From assembly GCF_014191775.1 (NCBI RefSeq), contig NZ_JACHXA010000010.1, positions 1 to 64,000 of the forward strand: a stretch of 64,000 bases of DNA, read 5' to 3'. Shown piece after piece: positions 25,977 through 37,087 of this stretch. Position 1 is the stretch's first letter. Each line of letters starts with the position of its first letter. This DNA is from Limibacillus halophilus. Lineage in GTDB: Bacteria; Pseudomonadota; Alphaproteobacteria; Kiloniellales; CECT-8803. The notes under the pieces are model-generated. The model saw only the letters and a program-made list of their open reading frames with translations, was not told the origin of the DNA and searched no databases. A program made the translations under genes and the position numbers.

Positions 25977-27275
25977 ATGCCGACGAAGCGATATGGACTG
26001 AACGACCATCCGGAAAGACAGAATCTGACCGCTGAGGTCCATGCCCGCCCCTATGCGCGATTGAGCGCACCGGAACGCCTTAGTCATCTGGCGCTTCTTA
26101 CCGGCGGCGACGGCGCCGATGCGGACCGCGAGCACCTCAACGCCCTTTGCAAGCGCTACAAGCTCCCCGGGCCGCAATCCGATCAGAACCATTTCATGGC
26201 CGACTTTGGGCCTTTCCGCCTGAAGTGGGAGCGTCATACCGAATTCTCGACCTACACATTCTTCCGTCAGGAACCGGTGGGCCAAGACCCCTTTAGCGAT
26301 CCGGTATTGCAAGCGGTGCCACACGATTGGCTGGAAGGCATTCCAGGCCAACTGATGGTCGGCATCCACGCCGCGCTCGAGTCTGATGGAGAGCCGGAGC
26401 GAAACGGCGAGGCCCTGGCCCGTTACTTCGGTTCGGAATCCTTTGCCGGTGCGGTCGTGGCCAGCGGCGCGGCCATGGCCTGGATGGATTTCTGGATCAA
26501 TGGTGATGGTTTCGGGCACCTGCTTGTGCGAGATCGCGGGCTGGAACCAAGACGGGCCGGGCGCCTGCTTCAGCGTCTTGTGGAAATCGAAACCTATCGC
26601 ACCATGGCGCTGCTTGCCTTCCCGATCGCAAAGGAAGCCAGCCAGCAGCTTGACCGCATCGGGGTTGGTCTGTCGCATATCATGGAATCGATGGCCGACC
26701 TGCAGGACTTGGAGGACGAGCGTCGTCTGCTGCGCGAGTTGACACGGCTCACAGCCGAACTTGAGCGCGTGGCCATGGCCACCAGCTATCGGTTCGGGGC
26801 AGCCAAGGCTTACTATGCGCTGGTCGAGCGGCGCATTTCAGAGCTACGCGAAAGCCGTTTGGAGGGGTACCAGCAGTTTGGGGAGTTCATGGATCGGCGT
26901 CTGGCGCCGGCGATGCGAACCTGCATGTCCGTGTCGGAGCGCCTGGACGTGCTGTCCAAGCGTATCGCACGCGCCGGGCAGATGTTGCGGACCCGTGTTG
27001 ACATACAACTCGAAGCACAAAACCGGGATCTCCTGCGTTCCATGGACCGGCGCGCGCAGATGCAGCTACGCTTGCAGGAGACCGTCGAGGGCCTGTCTAT
27101 CGCAGCCGTCACCTACTACGGCGTCGGCCTTATCGCTTATGTCGCCAAAGGTTTGAAAGAGGCCGGCGTACCTTTGCCTGTAGAGATTACTCAAGGCATA
27201 GCGGTTCCGGTGGTGGCCGGGCTTACCTGGGTCATCGTAAGGCGAATTCGTCGCATGGTGGCCAAGGGCTCCTGA
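25977..27275 (+). CDS. DUF3422 family membrane protein
   Basis: This 432-residue DUF3422 protein opens with LNDHPERQNLTAEVHARPY. A coiled-coil central region (RRLLRELTRLTAELERVAMA; LRTRVDIQLEAQNRDLLRSM) is followed near the C-terminus by two membrane helices (GLSIAAVTYYGVGLIAYVAK and ITQGIAVPVVAGLTWVIV) and a basic tail. The layout recalls CorA-type proteins with a long soluble N-terminal part and a two-helix anchor, but the GMN motif is missing. Function is unknown. It is monocistronic and divergent from tldD. Confidence 0.88.
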   Translation: MPTKRYGLNDHPERQNLTAEVHARPYARLSAPERLSHLALLTGGDGADADREHLNALCKRYKLPGPQSDQNHFMADFGPFRLKWERHTEFSTYTFFRQEPVGQDPFSDPVLQAVPHDWLEGIPGQLMVGIHAALESDGEPERNGEALARYFGSESFAGAVVASGAAMAWMDFWINGDGFGHLLVRDRGLEPRRAGRLLQRLVEIETYRTMALLAFPIAKEASQQLDRIGVGLSHIMESMADLQDLEDERRLLRELTRLTAELERVAMATSYRFGAAKAYYALVERRISELRESRLEGYQQFGEFMDRRLAPAMRTCMSVSERLDVLSKRIARAGQMLRTRVDIQLEAQNRDLLRSMDRRAQMQLRLQETVEGLSIAAVTYYGVGLIAYVAKGLKEAGVPLPVEITQGIAVPVVAGLTWVIVRRIRRMVAKGS

Positions 27276-27631
27276 ACCGTCGATTCTTACCGCGACAGAT
27301 TTTGCGACAGAAGGTCGCGCCAGCGGAATTCCGGTCGAAACATGCATATTTCTAACTGGATTCCAGAGACAGCGTCGACGCTTCTTTGGCGGCCGGGAAT
27401 AGCGCGCCAGCGACCCTCTTAAAAGCTGCGCGCGCCTTCTTGTCCGGCGCGGCGAGTTGCTGTAGGGTCCGCCACGCATCGGGGGTGCCGGGTGAGTACC
27501 GGGCGGGGCTCCGGTTACGGACACCGGCTGAGGGGTTGCATCCCGGCGCAATTTCCGGCGGAATTTATGGGCGTCGCCTGCCTGTTGTCGGGCGCTGCTC
27601 TTCAGGCTTTGAGAAGGAAAGGCTGGAAGGT
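27276..27631 (+). promoter_or_regulatory. Long GC-rich leader/promoter region of the cox operon
   Basis: The 356 bases before coxB hold no gene. TTGTCC near 27440 with TAGGGT 17 bases on is a weak promoter match. Downstream, the region 27480-27570 is GC-rich and can fold: CCGGT (27511-27515) pairs with ACCGG (27523-27527), and CCGG repeats at 27488 and 27499 form another small hairpin. Parts look like fragments of a TPP riboswitch (GGGGTGCC and GGCTGAGG), but its central conserved ACCTGATC block is absent, so I do not call one. Confidence 0.35.
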
Positions 27632-28534
27632 ATGACTATGCGGACGCGCTTCGGCGTTCTCTTTGGTTTGGTCGCGGCTGTATTAGGGCTCGCAGGATTA
27701 GGTTTCGGAGATTTCGGACTCTCCGGTCAAGCGCTGGCGGCAGAGCCACAGCAGTGGCATATGGATTTCCAGCCCGCTGCGACGCCCGTCATGGAGCGCG
27801 TCCAGGATTTTCATGATCTGCTGATGGTCGTGATCACGGCGATCACGATATTCGTCATGGTTCTTCTGGGCTACGTGATGTGGCGGTTCTCCGAAAAGCG
27901 GAATGCAAATCCATCGCGCACGACCCACCACACGCTGATCGAAGTCATCTGGACCGTCGTTCCTGTGTTGATCCTGGTTGTCATCGCCGTTCCTTCCTTT
28001 CGGCTGCTCTACTATTCCGAACAAGTCGAAAACGCAGAAATGACCATCAAGGCCACCGGCCGTCAGTGGTATTGGAGCTACGACTATCCTGATCATGGCG
28101 ACTTCACCTTCGATGCCACCATGATTCCGGAAGCGGATCTTAAACCTGGCCAGAAGCGCCTGTTGGAAACCGACAATGTCGTGGTTCTGCCTGTCGATAC
28201 GACCGTTCGTATCCTCATTACGGCAAGCGACGTGTTGCACAGCTTTGCGGTCCCCGCCTTCGGTATCAAGAAGGACGCCGTTCCGGGCCGCATGAACGAG
28301 ACTTGGCTTCGTATCGAGCCTGAATACGCTGGTACGACCTTCTACGGCCAGTGCTCCGAGATTTGCGGAACCGGCCACTCCTTCATGCCCATCGCGATCA
28401 AGGCCGTGACGAAGGCCGAGTTCGCAGCTTGGGTTGAACAGGCCAAGGTGGAATTTGCCGACGGCAGCGATGCCCTTCCGGTCGAGAGAAATAGCGATAC
28501 GCTGCTGGCCGACGCTTCGGCTCGCGCGCAGTAA
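27632..28534 (+). CDS. coxB: Cytochrome c oxidase subunit II
   Basis: This 300-residue subunit receives electrons from cytochrome c through the CuA centre. It has a hydrophobic signal (to about residue 37), two membrane helices (65-85 and 104-121) and a periplasmic cupredoxin domain. All CuA ligands are present: His203, Cys241, Glu243, Cys245, His249 and Met252. The aromatic stretch RQWYWSYDYP is the electron entry region. The ATG at 27632 follows GGAAGG; the open frame begins 82 codons earlier in the leader. It is the first gene of the cox operon. Confidence 0.96.
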   Translation: MTMRTRFGVLFGLVAAVLGLAGLGFGDFGLSGQALAAEPQQWHMDFQPAATPVMERVQDFHDLLMVVITAITIFVMVLLGYVMWRFSEKRNANPSRTTHHTLIEVIWTVVPVLILVVIAVPSFRLLYYSEQVENAEMTIKATGRQWYWSYDYPDHGDFTFDATMIPEADLKPGQKRLLETDNVVVLPVDTTVRILITASDVLHSFAVPAFGIKKDAVPGRMNETWLRIEPEYAGTTFYGQCSEICGTGHSFMPIAIKAVTKAEFAAWVEQAKVEFADGSDALPVERNSDTLLADASARAQ

Positions 28535-28550
28535 TACGTTCAGGAGGTAG

Positions 28551-30188
<1,638 letters not shown>

Positions 30189-30212
30189 TGATGTGGAGCG
30201 AGGAGCTTTAAC

Positions 30213-31151
30213 GTGAGCGAAACGAGCATCGACATGGCTAAGGCTGGGGGCCTCCCTTCGGAGGACGTCAGCCAGCGGCAGGCAGCAGTTGGCGATTTCA
30301 TCGCCCTGCTGAAGCCTCGTGTCATGTCGTTGGTTGTCTTTACGGGCTTTGCCGGGCTTCTGGTGGCACCCGGCAGCCTGCACCCCGTGCTTGCCGCAGT
30401 GGCGGTGCTTTGCATCGCGGTGGGCGCAGGAGCCGCCGGTGCCATCAACATGTGGTACGACCGCGACATAGACGCCGTTATGAAACGTACGCAAGGGCGC
30501 CCCATCCCCCAAGGGCTAGTCGCGCCCGACGACGCATTGGCTTTCGGCATCACACTATCGATCTTCGCGGTCATGCTGATGGGTTTGGCGGTGAACTGGG
30601 CCGCTGCCGCCCTGCTGGCGATTGCGAATCTCTTTTACGTCTTCGTCTATACGATTTGGCTTAAGCGTCGCACGCCGCAGAACATCGTGATCGGCGGCGC
30701 GGCCGGCGCCTTCCCACCCATGATTGGCTGGGCAGCGGTAACAGGCAGCGTCAGCTTGGAATCCATCGTGCTTTTCTCGTTGATCTTCATGTGGACGCCA
30801 CCGCATTTCTGGGCGCTTTCGCTCTATCGGGCAGGCGATTATCAGAAGGCTGGTATTCCCATGTTGCCGGTGGTCGCCGGCGCCGCGGCGACAAAGCGCC
30901 AGATGCTGCTCTACACGGTGCTTTTGCTGCCGCTGTCGATCCTGCCCACGTTGCTGGGCACTGCCGGTTATCTATATGGTGCCGTTGCTGCGGTCATGGG
31001 ACTTGGCTTCGTTGGACTTTGTCTGCGTGTCCTTCGAGAAGAAGGTGAACGGGCTCCCAAGCAGATGTTCGCCTACTCCATTCTCTATCTCTTCGTACTC
31101 TTTGCATTGCTGATCGTCGATAGCGCGAACAGCAATTGGCTGAATTGGTAG
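30213..31151 (+). CDS. ctaB: Protohaem IX farnesyltransferase (haem O synthase)
   Basis: CtaB/CyoE attaches farnesyl to haem B as the first step to haem A. The 312-residue membrane protein shows the prenyltransferase motif [19 protein letters not shown] and the second loop around [18 protein letters not shown], with about nine helices. Translation starts at a GTG (30213) after GAGGAG. It is flanked by coxA and the small CoxF-like ORF. Confidence 0.95.
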   Translation: MSETSIDMAKAGGLPSEDVSQRQAAVGDFIALLKPRVMSLVVFTGFAGLLVAPGSLHPVLAAVAVLCIAVGAGAAGAINMWYDRDIDAVMKRTQGRPIPQGLVAPDDALAFGITLSIFAVMLMGLAVNWAAAALLAIANLFYVFVYTIWLKRRTPQNIVIGGAAGAFPPMIGWAAVTGSVSLESIVLFSLIFMWTPPHFWALSLYRAGDYQKAGIPMLPVVAGAAATKRQMLLYTVLLLPLSILPTLLGTAGYLYGAVAAVMGLGFVGLCLRVLREEGERAPKQMFAYSILYLFVLFALLIVDSANSNWLNW

Positions 31152-31158
31152 TCGTGCG

Positions 31159-31305
31159 ATGAACGCGCAAGAAGCCAACCGCAAACCCGGGGACAGCGAC
31201 GTTCATCGCCGCCAGCGCGGAAAAAATCGGGCGATGCTGGCAGCCTTGCTGGCGTTCATTCTGTTGATCTATGTGGTCGCGATCGTCCGCATGGGAGGAA
31301 GCTGA
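31159..31305 (+). CDS. CoxF-like 48-residue membrane protein
   Basis: This small frame fits between ctaB (stop at 31151) and ctaG. It reads MNAQEANRKPGDSDVHRRQR, then a single hydrophobic helix MLAALLAFILLIYVVAIV and RMGGS. Alphaproteobacterial cox operons commonly carry such a CoxF protein here, and it is easy to miss for its size. Its role in oxidase biogenesis is unproven. The ATG is at 31159, 7 bases after the ctaB stop; its last codons contain the GGGAGG that serves ctaG. Confidence 0.82.
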   Translation: MNAQEANRKPGDSDVHRRQRGKNRAMLAALLAFILLIYVVAIVRMGGS

Positions 31306-31309
31306 GCAC

Positions 31310-31942
31310 ATGGGTATGAGCCTGAAAGACAAGAGCAAGGGCGGCAACATTCGTTTGGCAATGGTGCTCAGCGGCGTTGTGTTGGGTATGGTCGGCCTGG
31401 CCTTTGCATCCGTGCCGCTTTACCGCATTTTCTGTCAGGTGACGGGAATCGGCGGTACGACACAAGTCGCAGAGACCCTCCCCGATGCGCCGATCGCCAG
31501 AAAGATCGCGGTGCGCTTCAGTGCCAACGTCGATCCGGCGCTGCCCTGGCGCTTCAAGCCGAAGACGAAGGAAGTATCGCTGCAAGTCGGCGAACAGGGT
31601 TTGGTGTACTACGAGGCCGAGAATCTGGCCAAGACCCCGATCACCGGGCGCGCGACCTTCAACGTGACGCCGCTGAAGGCCGGTATGTATTTCACCAAGA
31701 TTCACTGTTTCTGTTTCGACGAACAGACCTTGGCGGCAGGCGAGAAGGTCGATATGGGCGTCAATTTCTTCGTTGATCCGGCCATTGCCGAGGATCCGAA
31801 TCTGGACGACGTCCAGACCATTACGCTGTCCTACACCTTCTTCCGTGATCCCGACGATCTGGAACGGCAGGAAGAGACGCAGCAGCTTTCACACCGGGGC
31901 GACGGCGTTTCAGACGCCGCTATCGCCCTTGAAGTCAACTAA
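31310..31942 (+). CDS. ctaG: Cytochrome c oxidase assembly protein CtaG/Cox11
   Basis: Cox11/CtaG delivers copper to the CuB site of subunit I. The 210 residues have one N-terminal membrane helix (IRLAMVLSGVVLGMVGLAFA) with SVPLYRIFCQVTG after it, and the copper-binding IHCFCFDEQ motif. I use the ATG at 31310 after GGGAGGAAG; earlier in-frame codons overlap the CoxF-like ORF. Confidence 0.95.
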   Translation: MGMSLKDKSKGGNIRLAMVLSGVVLGMVGLAFASVPLYRIFCQVTGIGGTTQVAETLPDAPIARKIAVRFSANVDPALPWRFKPKTKEVSLQVGEQGLVYYEAENLAKTPITGRATFNVTPLKAGMYFTKIHCFCFDEQTLAAGEKVDMGVNFFVDPAIAEDPNLDDVQTITLSYTFFRDPDDLERQEETQQLSHRGDGVSDAAIALEVN

Positions 31943-31987
31943 ACCCCGGGACAAGGTAGTGACCCGGAATTTATTGGGGGACGACGG

Positions 31988-32815
31988 ATGAGCGAAGCCG
32001 GTCATCATCAGAACCACCCGTACCATCTGGTGGATCCTAGCCCGTGGCCGATCATTGGCGCCTTTTCCGGAGGTGTCTTGGCCACCGGTATGGTGCTTTT
32101 CATGCACGATATCCTTGGCTGGCTTTTGCCGGTGGGCATTGTGCTGGTGCTAATCACCATGTTCGGATGGTGGCGCGACGTTGTAAGCGAGGGTGAACAC
32201 AAGGGTCACCATACGCCGGTGGTTCAAATCGGCCTGCGCTACGGCATGATTCTGTTCATCGCCTCCGAGGTTATGTTCTTTTCCGCCTTTTTCTGGGCGT
32301 TCTTCGACGCCAGCCTCTTTGTCGGCGAGGCGCAGCAGTATTCGCGGCTCGAAGCGACCGGCGGCGTCTGGCCGCCTGTTGGCATCGAAGGGTTTGATCC
32401 CTTCGACATTCCTTTCCTCAACACGCTGATACTGCTCCTTTCCGGTTGCAGCATCACCTGGGCGCACCATGCCATGCGGGAAGGTCATCGCGATCAGTTC
32501 ATGCAGGGTCTGGGCATTACCATCCTGCTCGGCATCACCTTCAGCGGCCTGCAGGCCTATGAATACGGGCATGCCACCTTTGGCTTTAGCGATGGCATCT
32601 ACGCGTCCACATTCTATTTGGCGACGGGGTTCCACGGCGCGCATGTGTTGATCGGCACGATCTTCCTGATCGTCTGTTTCTTCCGCGGCCTTTCCGGTCA
32701 TTTCAAGCCGGACCATCACTTTGGCTTCGAGGCCGCAGCTTGGTACTGGCACTTCGTGGACGTGGTCTGGCTGTTCCTGTTCATCTTCGTCTACTGGTGG
32801 GCCGCACCGGCTTGA
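31988..32815 (+). CDS. coxC: Cytochrome c oxidase subunit III
   Basis: Subunit III stabilises the aa3 enzyme and supports proton uptake. The 275-residue protein has seven helices, with HPYHLVDPSPWPIIGAFSGG at the start and GATFG-type H/E-rich conserved segments such as SEVMFFSAFFWAFFDASL and GFHGAHVLIGTIFL; the C-terminus ends WYWHFVDVVWLFLFIFVYWW. It follows ctaG by 45 bases. Confidence 0.96.
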   Translation: MSEAGHHQNHPYHLVDPSPWPIIGAFSGGVLATGMVLFMHDILGWLLPVGIVLVLITMFGWWRDVVSEGEHKGHHTPVVQIGLRYGMILFIASEVMFFSAFFWAFFDASLFVGEAQQYSRLEATGGVWPPVGIEGFDPFDIPFLNTLILLLSGCSITWAHHAMREGHRDQFMQGLGITILLGITFSGLQAYEYGHATFGFSDGIYASTFYLATGFHGAHVLIGTIFLIVCFFRGLSGHFKPDHHFGFEAAAWYWHFVDVVWLFLFIFVYWWAAPA

Positions 32816-32857
32816 TCCAACCTGACGCAGCCCCTCAACGTTACATGGGGCGCCGCT

Positions 32858-33247
32858 ATGACCGATGACGCGAACGGAAACACAACGCAGGTCTCGCCCT
32901 TCACGGCGGGCCTGCGTTGTCGTTGTCCACGCTGTGGAAAGGGGCCGCTGTACCAGGGCTTTTTATCCTTGCGGGACCGATGCAGCCTTTGCGGGTTGGA
33001 TTACCGCGGCGCCGATTCCGGCGATGGCCCGGCAATCTTCCTCATCTTCATTCTCGGCTTTTCGGTAGTTCCCATCGTGATCGCAGTGGAAGTCCTCTAC
33101 CAACCGGCGATCTGGGTGCATGCCATTATTGGCGCTGCCTTGGTGTTGGGCGGCGCACTGCTGTTACTGCGCCCGCTGAAGGCCTTTACGATAGCAATCC
33201 AGTTTCGAAACAAGGCAAGCGATTCCGGTACACAGAGCTATGACTGA
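32858..33247 (+). CDS. DUF983 zinc-ribbon membrane protein
   Basis: This 129-residue protein combines a zinc ribbon (Cys23-x2-Cys26, Cys42-x2-Cys45) with two membrane helices (FLIFILGFSVVPIVIAVEVL and HAIIGAALVLGGALLLL). The motif YRGADSGDGPAIFLIF is characteristic of DUF983, which is regularly found between coxC and surf1 in alphaproteobacteria. A role in oxidase assembly is inferred from that link. Its end overlaps surf1 by 8 bases. Confidence 0.9.
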   Translation: MTDDANGNTTQVSPFTAGLRCRCPRCGKGPLYQGFLSLRDRCSLCGLDYRGADSGDGPAIFLIFILGFSVVPIVIAVEVLYQPAIWVHAIIGAALVLGGALLLLRPLKAFTIAIQFRNKASDSGTQSYD

Positions 33248-34004
33248 CGCGCATCACAAGCCACGGTTTCATCCTGGGCTGTGGCTGACTGTTTTCAGTG
33301 TCCTTTTGTTTTCAGCTCTCATTGCACTCGGCTTCTGGCAACTTCAGCGTCTCGCATGGAAGGAGGCGCTGATCGCTGACCTTCAGGCCCGCCAGTCGGC
33401 CGACGCGCTGATCGGATTGCCTGATACCGCCGCGCTCACACCGGCGCTCGAATTTCGCCGGATTGCGGTTACCGGCCGCTTTGCGACCCAGCCCGAGTTT
33501 CGATTTCCCGGCCGAAGCCACCAGGGCGTGCAGGGCCTGCACATCGCCCTGCCATTCCTTTTGCCCGATGGCCGCGCAATTATTGTCAATCGCGGGTGGG
33601 TGCCGCAGAGTCAGGCTTTGCCCGATGATCGGACCTTCAGCCTGCCCACGGACACCATCCGCATCGAAGGCATCGTGCGGCGCGACGGCTGGACCGGCAG
33701 CAGTCAATTCCGTCCGGATAATGATGCCGCAGGCAACAACTGGTTCTATTACGACACGCGTGCCATGGCGGCAAACGTCAAGGAAGCGCCCCTCGTTCAG
33801 GGCTTCTACCTTGTCGCGGTGCGTTCCAGCGACAGCGAGAGCGACCTGCCGATACCGGTTGGCGTCGAGGTCGCGCTAACCAATAACCATCTGGTTTACG
33901 CCATCACCTGGTTCACGCTGGCCTTGGGGCTTGTGGTGATCTATTTCCTGCGAGGCATAAGGCCCAAGGAACCCGACGACGCCAAGGACAATGGAAAGTC
34001 ATGA
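33240..34004 (+). CDS. surf1: SURF1 family cytochrome oxidase assembly protein
   Basis: SURF1 assists haem a insertion into subunit I. The 254-residue protein has two membrane helices, one at each end, enclosing a periplasmic domain. Typical family words are LGFWQLQRLAWKEALI, a QGLHIALPFLLPDGRAIIVNRGWVP-type block (split here: PDGRAIIVNRGWVP), and NNHLVYAITWFTLAL. It is the last oxidase gene of the operon and overlaps the next gene as ATGA. Confidence 0.93.
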   Translation: MTDAHHKPRFHPGLWLTVFSVLLFSALIALGFWQLQRLAWKEALIADLQARQSADALIGLPDTAALTPALEFRRIAVTGRFATQPEFRFPGRSHQGVQGLHIALPFLLPDGRAIIVNRGWVPQSQALPDDRTFSLPTDTIRIEGIVRRDGWTGSSQFRPDNDAAGNNWFYYDTRAMAANVKEAPLVQGFYLVAVRSSDSESDLPIPVGVEVALTNNHLVYAITWFTLALGLVVIYFLRGIRPKEPDDAKDNGKS

Positions 34005-35512
34005 CCGAGCAAACACCCCTTTACCTGGATCTGGAATCCCGTTTTGGCAGAATCGCGGCCCTTGGCGAGGCTGCAGGAATGTTGCACTGGGACGCCGCCA
34101 CCTTGATGCCCGACGGTGGCTCCGAGGCGCGCAGCGAACAACTGTCTGCGCTCAATGTCACGATCCACGAACTTCTGACCGACCCCGGCCTCGGTGAGGG
34201 TCTTGAGCGGACAGAGGCGGAAGAGTCCGGTTATCTGGACCTTTGGCAACGGGCCAATCTGCGAGAGATGAAGCGACGCTGGCTGCATGCCAACGCCGTA
34301 CCGTCGCGCTTGGTGGAAGAAGAAACCAAGGCTGCAAGACGCTGTGAGATGATTTGGCGCGAGGCCCGCGCGAAGTCGGATTTCTCATTGGTCAAACCCG
34401 CCATGCAAACACTGCTGAGCATCGTCCGTGAGGTAGCAGCCATCAAAGCGGAGGCCTTGGGTCTCAGTCCTTACGATGCCTTGTTGGATCAGTTCGATCC
34501 GGGTAATCGGGCCAATCGCATCGATCCGGTTTTTGCCGATCTGGCGGATTTCCTGCCGCCGTTCCTCAATGAGGTGCTGGATAAACAGGCTGCCGCCGAC
34601 GCGCCGTTGCCCCTGGAAGGCCCCTTCCCCACCGCCAATCAGCAAGCGCTCGCCCGCAAATTGATGCAAGCGGTCGGCTTCGACTTCGCGCATGGACGAC
34701 TTGATGTCTCCTTGCACCCATTCTGCGGCGGCGTCCCGGAGGATGTGAGAATTACGACCCGCTATGACGAAGACAACTTCCTCAGCGCCATGATGGGCGT
34801 GCTGCATGAAACCGGGCACGCGCTATATGAGCGTGGACTGCCTTCCAAGTGGCGTCGCCAACCCGTCGGCGAGGCCCGCGGCATGGCGCTTCACGAAAGC
34901 CAATCTCTCTTGATGGAGATGCAAGCCTGCCGTAGCCGCAGCTTTGTTTCATTCATGCGGCCGTTGGCCATGGAGTGTCTGGGCGGCAAGGGGCCGGCCT
35001 GGAACATCGATAACCTGGTGAAGCATTACCGCCGTGTCGAAAGGGGTTTCATACGGGTCGATGCCGACGAGGTGACCTATCCCGCCCACGTGATTCTTCG
35101 CTATCGTCTTGAGCGCGCCCTGATCGGCGGCGATTTGTCGCTGGACGATCTGCCCGGTGCCTGGACCGACGGCATGGAAGAGTTGCTGGGAGTCAGACCA
35201 CCCGAGGACCGCGTTGGCGTGCTGCAGGATATCCATTGGTACGATGGCGCATACGGTTACTTCCCGACCTATACGCTTGGCGCGATGACCGCAGCGCAGT
35301 TGTTCCAGACTGCCGTCGCGGAACATCCCGACATTCCGGAGGCGCTTGGTCGCGGCGACTTCACCCTGTTGCTCGACTGGCTGCGGCGCAAAGTACACGG
35401 CCGCGGCTCGTTGTTGAGCGCCGACGAACTTTTGGCCGAGGCCACTGGGCGCCCGCTCGACCCTGACGCCTTCAAATTCCACCTGCGTCAGCGCTATCTG
35501 GAAGATGTTTAA
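34001..35512 (+). CDS. Carboxypeptidase M32 (thermostable carboxypeptidase 1 type)
   Basis: This zinc metallocarboxypeptidase has 503 residues, as usual for M32. The HExxH site is His269-Glu270-x2-His273 (LHETGHALYERGLP), followed by the family blocks LHESQSLLMEMQ and IRVDADEVTYPAHVILR. It probably recycles peptides in the cytoplasm. The start overlaps the surf1 stop, so it may be read with the cox operon, though no functional link is known. Confidence 0.94.
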   Translation: MTEQTPLYLDLESRFGRIAALGEAAGMLHWDAATLMPDGGSEARSEQLSALNVTIHELLTDPGLGEGLERTEAEESGYLDLWQRANLREMKRRWLHANAVPSRLVEEETKAARRCEMIWREARAKSDFSLVKPAMQTLLSIVREVAAIKAEALGLSPYDALLDQFDPGNRANRIDPVFADLADFLPPFLNEVLDKQAAADAPLPLEGPFPTANQQALARKLMQAVGFDFAHGRLDVSLHPFCGGVPEDVRITTRYDEDNFLSAMMGVLHETGHALYERGLPSKWRRQPVGEARGMALHESQSLLMEMQACRSRSFVSFMRPLAMECLGGKGPAWNIDNLVKHYRRVERGFIRVDADEVTYPAHVILRYRLERALIGGDLSLDDLPGAWTDGMEELLGVRPPEDRVGVLQDIHWYDGAYGYFPTYTLGAMTAAQLFQTAVAEHPDIPEALGRGDFTLLLDWLRRKVHGRGSLLSADELLAEATGRPLDPDAFKFHLRQRYLEDV

Positions 35513-35655
35513 AGCAGCCTAGACAGCCCTGGTAATCGCTGTGAGCACAGTTGGGATGACTGCGGATTCCTCTGTTGTCGGCCTCATGGCGCACCTTTAA
35601 GGTATGCGCCGGCCTGGAGCCTAATTTTCCGCACTCTCAAGGAGTGGATCGACCT

Positions 35656-37074
35656 TTGCGTTATATTTCGACCCGGGGCACCGCCCCGACCTTGGAATTC
35701 GACGACGTACTGTTGAGCGGTCTGGCGCGCGACGGTGGCCTTTACATACCCGAAAGCTGGCCGACATTCAGCCAAGAAGACCTCGTCCGTATGTCCGGCA
35801 TGAGTTACTGCGACCTGGCCGTCGAGATTATAGCGCCCTTCATGACCGGCAGTGCGGCACTGAACAAGCTGCCGCAGCTGATTGAGGCCGCCTATGCCGG
35901 CTTTGGCCATCCGGCCGTCACCCCCTTGCGCCAGTTAGAAGGCAATCTCTGGCTCCTAGAGCTTTTCCATGGGCCGACCCTGGCCTTCAAGGATGTGGCC
36001 TTGCAGCTTCTGGGCCAGTTGTTCGAGGTGGTGCTGGAAGCCCGGGACCAGCGTGTGACCATCGTGGGTGCGACCTCCGGCGATACCGGGTCGGCCGCCA
36101 TTGAAGCGGTTATGGGCAAAGCGCGCGCAACGCTCTACATGCTGCACCCAAAAGGTCGGGTCAGCGAGGTTCAGCGCCGCCAAATGACGACGGTGGACGC
36201 CGCCAACATCCATAACTTGGCGGTGGCGGGCACCTTCGACGATTGCCAGGACTTGGTGAAGGCCATGTTCAATGATCAGGCCTTTCGCGACCGCCACAAT
36301 CTGGCTGCCGTCAATTCGATCAACTGGGCTCGTGTGATGGCGCAGATCGTTTACTATTTCTGGGCTGGCCTCGCTTTGGGCGCGCCGCACCGCCCCGTCG
36401 CCTTCGCGGTTCCAACCGGCAACTTCGGCAACGTCTACGCAGGCTATGCTGCGCGCCAGATGGGGCTGCCGATCGAGCGACTGGTAGTGGGCTCGAACCA
36501 CAACGATATCCTCACCCGCTTCCTGGACAGCGGCACCATGGCCATGGAGGGCGTTTCGCCCAGCTATTCACCCTCGATGGACATTCAGGTGTCCAGCAAC
36601 TTTGAGCGTTTGCTGTTTGATTTACTGGGACGCGATGGCGCGGCCGTTACCGCAACAATGCGCCAATTCCGAGAGGAAGGCCGTTTTACGCTGGACCCGG
36701 CCTCTCTGGCGCAGGCGACCGCGTTGTTCCAGGGCGTCCGCTTCGACGACGAGGAAACGCTCGCGGAAATCGCTCGTCGCCACACCCGGGACGGCGAACT
36801 GACAGACCCGCACAGCGCCATCGCAATCGCGGCGGCGCGCTCGACGGCGAAAGGATCAGTTTGCCCACTCGTTGCCCTGGCGACAGCCCATCCGGCGAAG
36901 TTCCCGGATGCGGTGGAGAAAGCCACGGGACTGCGCCCTGCCCTACCAACCCGCCTTGCCGATCTTCTGGATCGGCCCGAATATGCTCTTGATGTTCCTG
37001 CGGATCTGGCCCACCTGGAGGGACTCATCGACGACGGCGATAAAGTCGCGCAGCAAGGCGCGCCCACAATTTAG
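35656..37074 (+). CDS. thrC: Threonine synthase
   Basis: ThrC converts O-phosphohomoserine to threonine with PLP. The 472 residues have the PLP lysine Lys112 in GPTLAFKDVALQ and the phosphate-binding ATSGDTGSAAIEA. The start is a TTG at 35656 with AAGGAG 11 bases upstream; the protein then begins MRYISTRGTAPTLEFDDVLL, as in alphaproteobacterial ThrC. An in-frame start 27 codons earlier lacks family resemblance. The gene order thrC - M16 peptidase - GNAT is common in this class. Confidence 0.95.
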   Translation: MRYISTRGTAPTLEFDDVLLSGLARDGGLYIPESWPTFSQEDLVRMSGMSYCDLAVEIIAPFMTGSAALNKLPQLIEAAYAGFGHPAVTPLRQLEGNLWLLELFHGPTLAFKDVALQLLGQLFEVVLEARDQRVTIVGATSGDTGSAAIEAVMGKARATLYMLHPKGRVSEVQRRQMTTVDAANIHNLAVAGTFDDCQDLVKAMFNDQAFRDRHNLAAVNSINWARVMAQIVYYFWAGLALGAPHRPVAFAVPTGNFGNVYAGYAARQMGLPIERLVVGSNHNDILTRFLDSGTMAMEGVSPSYSPSMDIQVSSNFERLLFDLLGRDGAAVTATMRQFREEGRFTLDPASLAQATALFQGVRFDDEETLAEIARRHTRDGELTDPHSAIAIAAARSTAKGSVCPLVALATAHPAKFPDAVEKATGLRPALPTRLADLLDRPEYALDVPADLAHLEGLIDDGDKVAQQGAPTI

Positions 37075-37087
37075 GTACAAAGCATAA

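Noticed and set aside
27478-27575. TPP riboswitch before coxB
   Set aside because: Two blocks look right, but the central ACCTGATC part is missing and cox genes are not thiamine genes.
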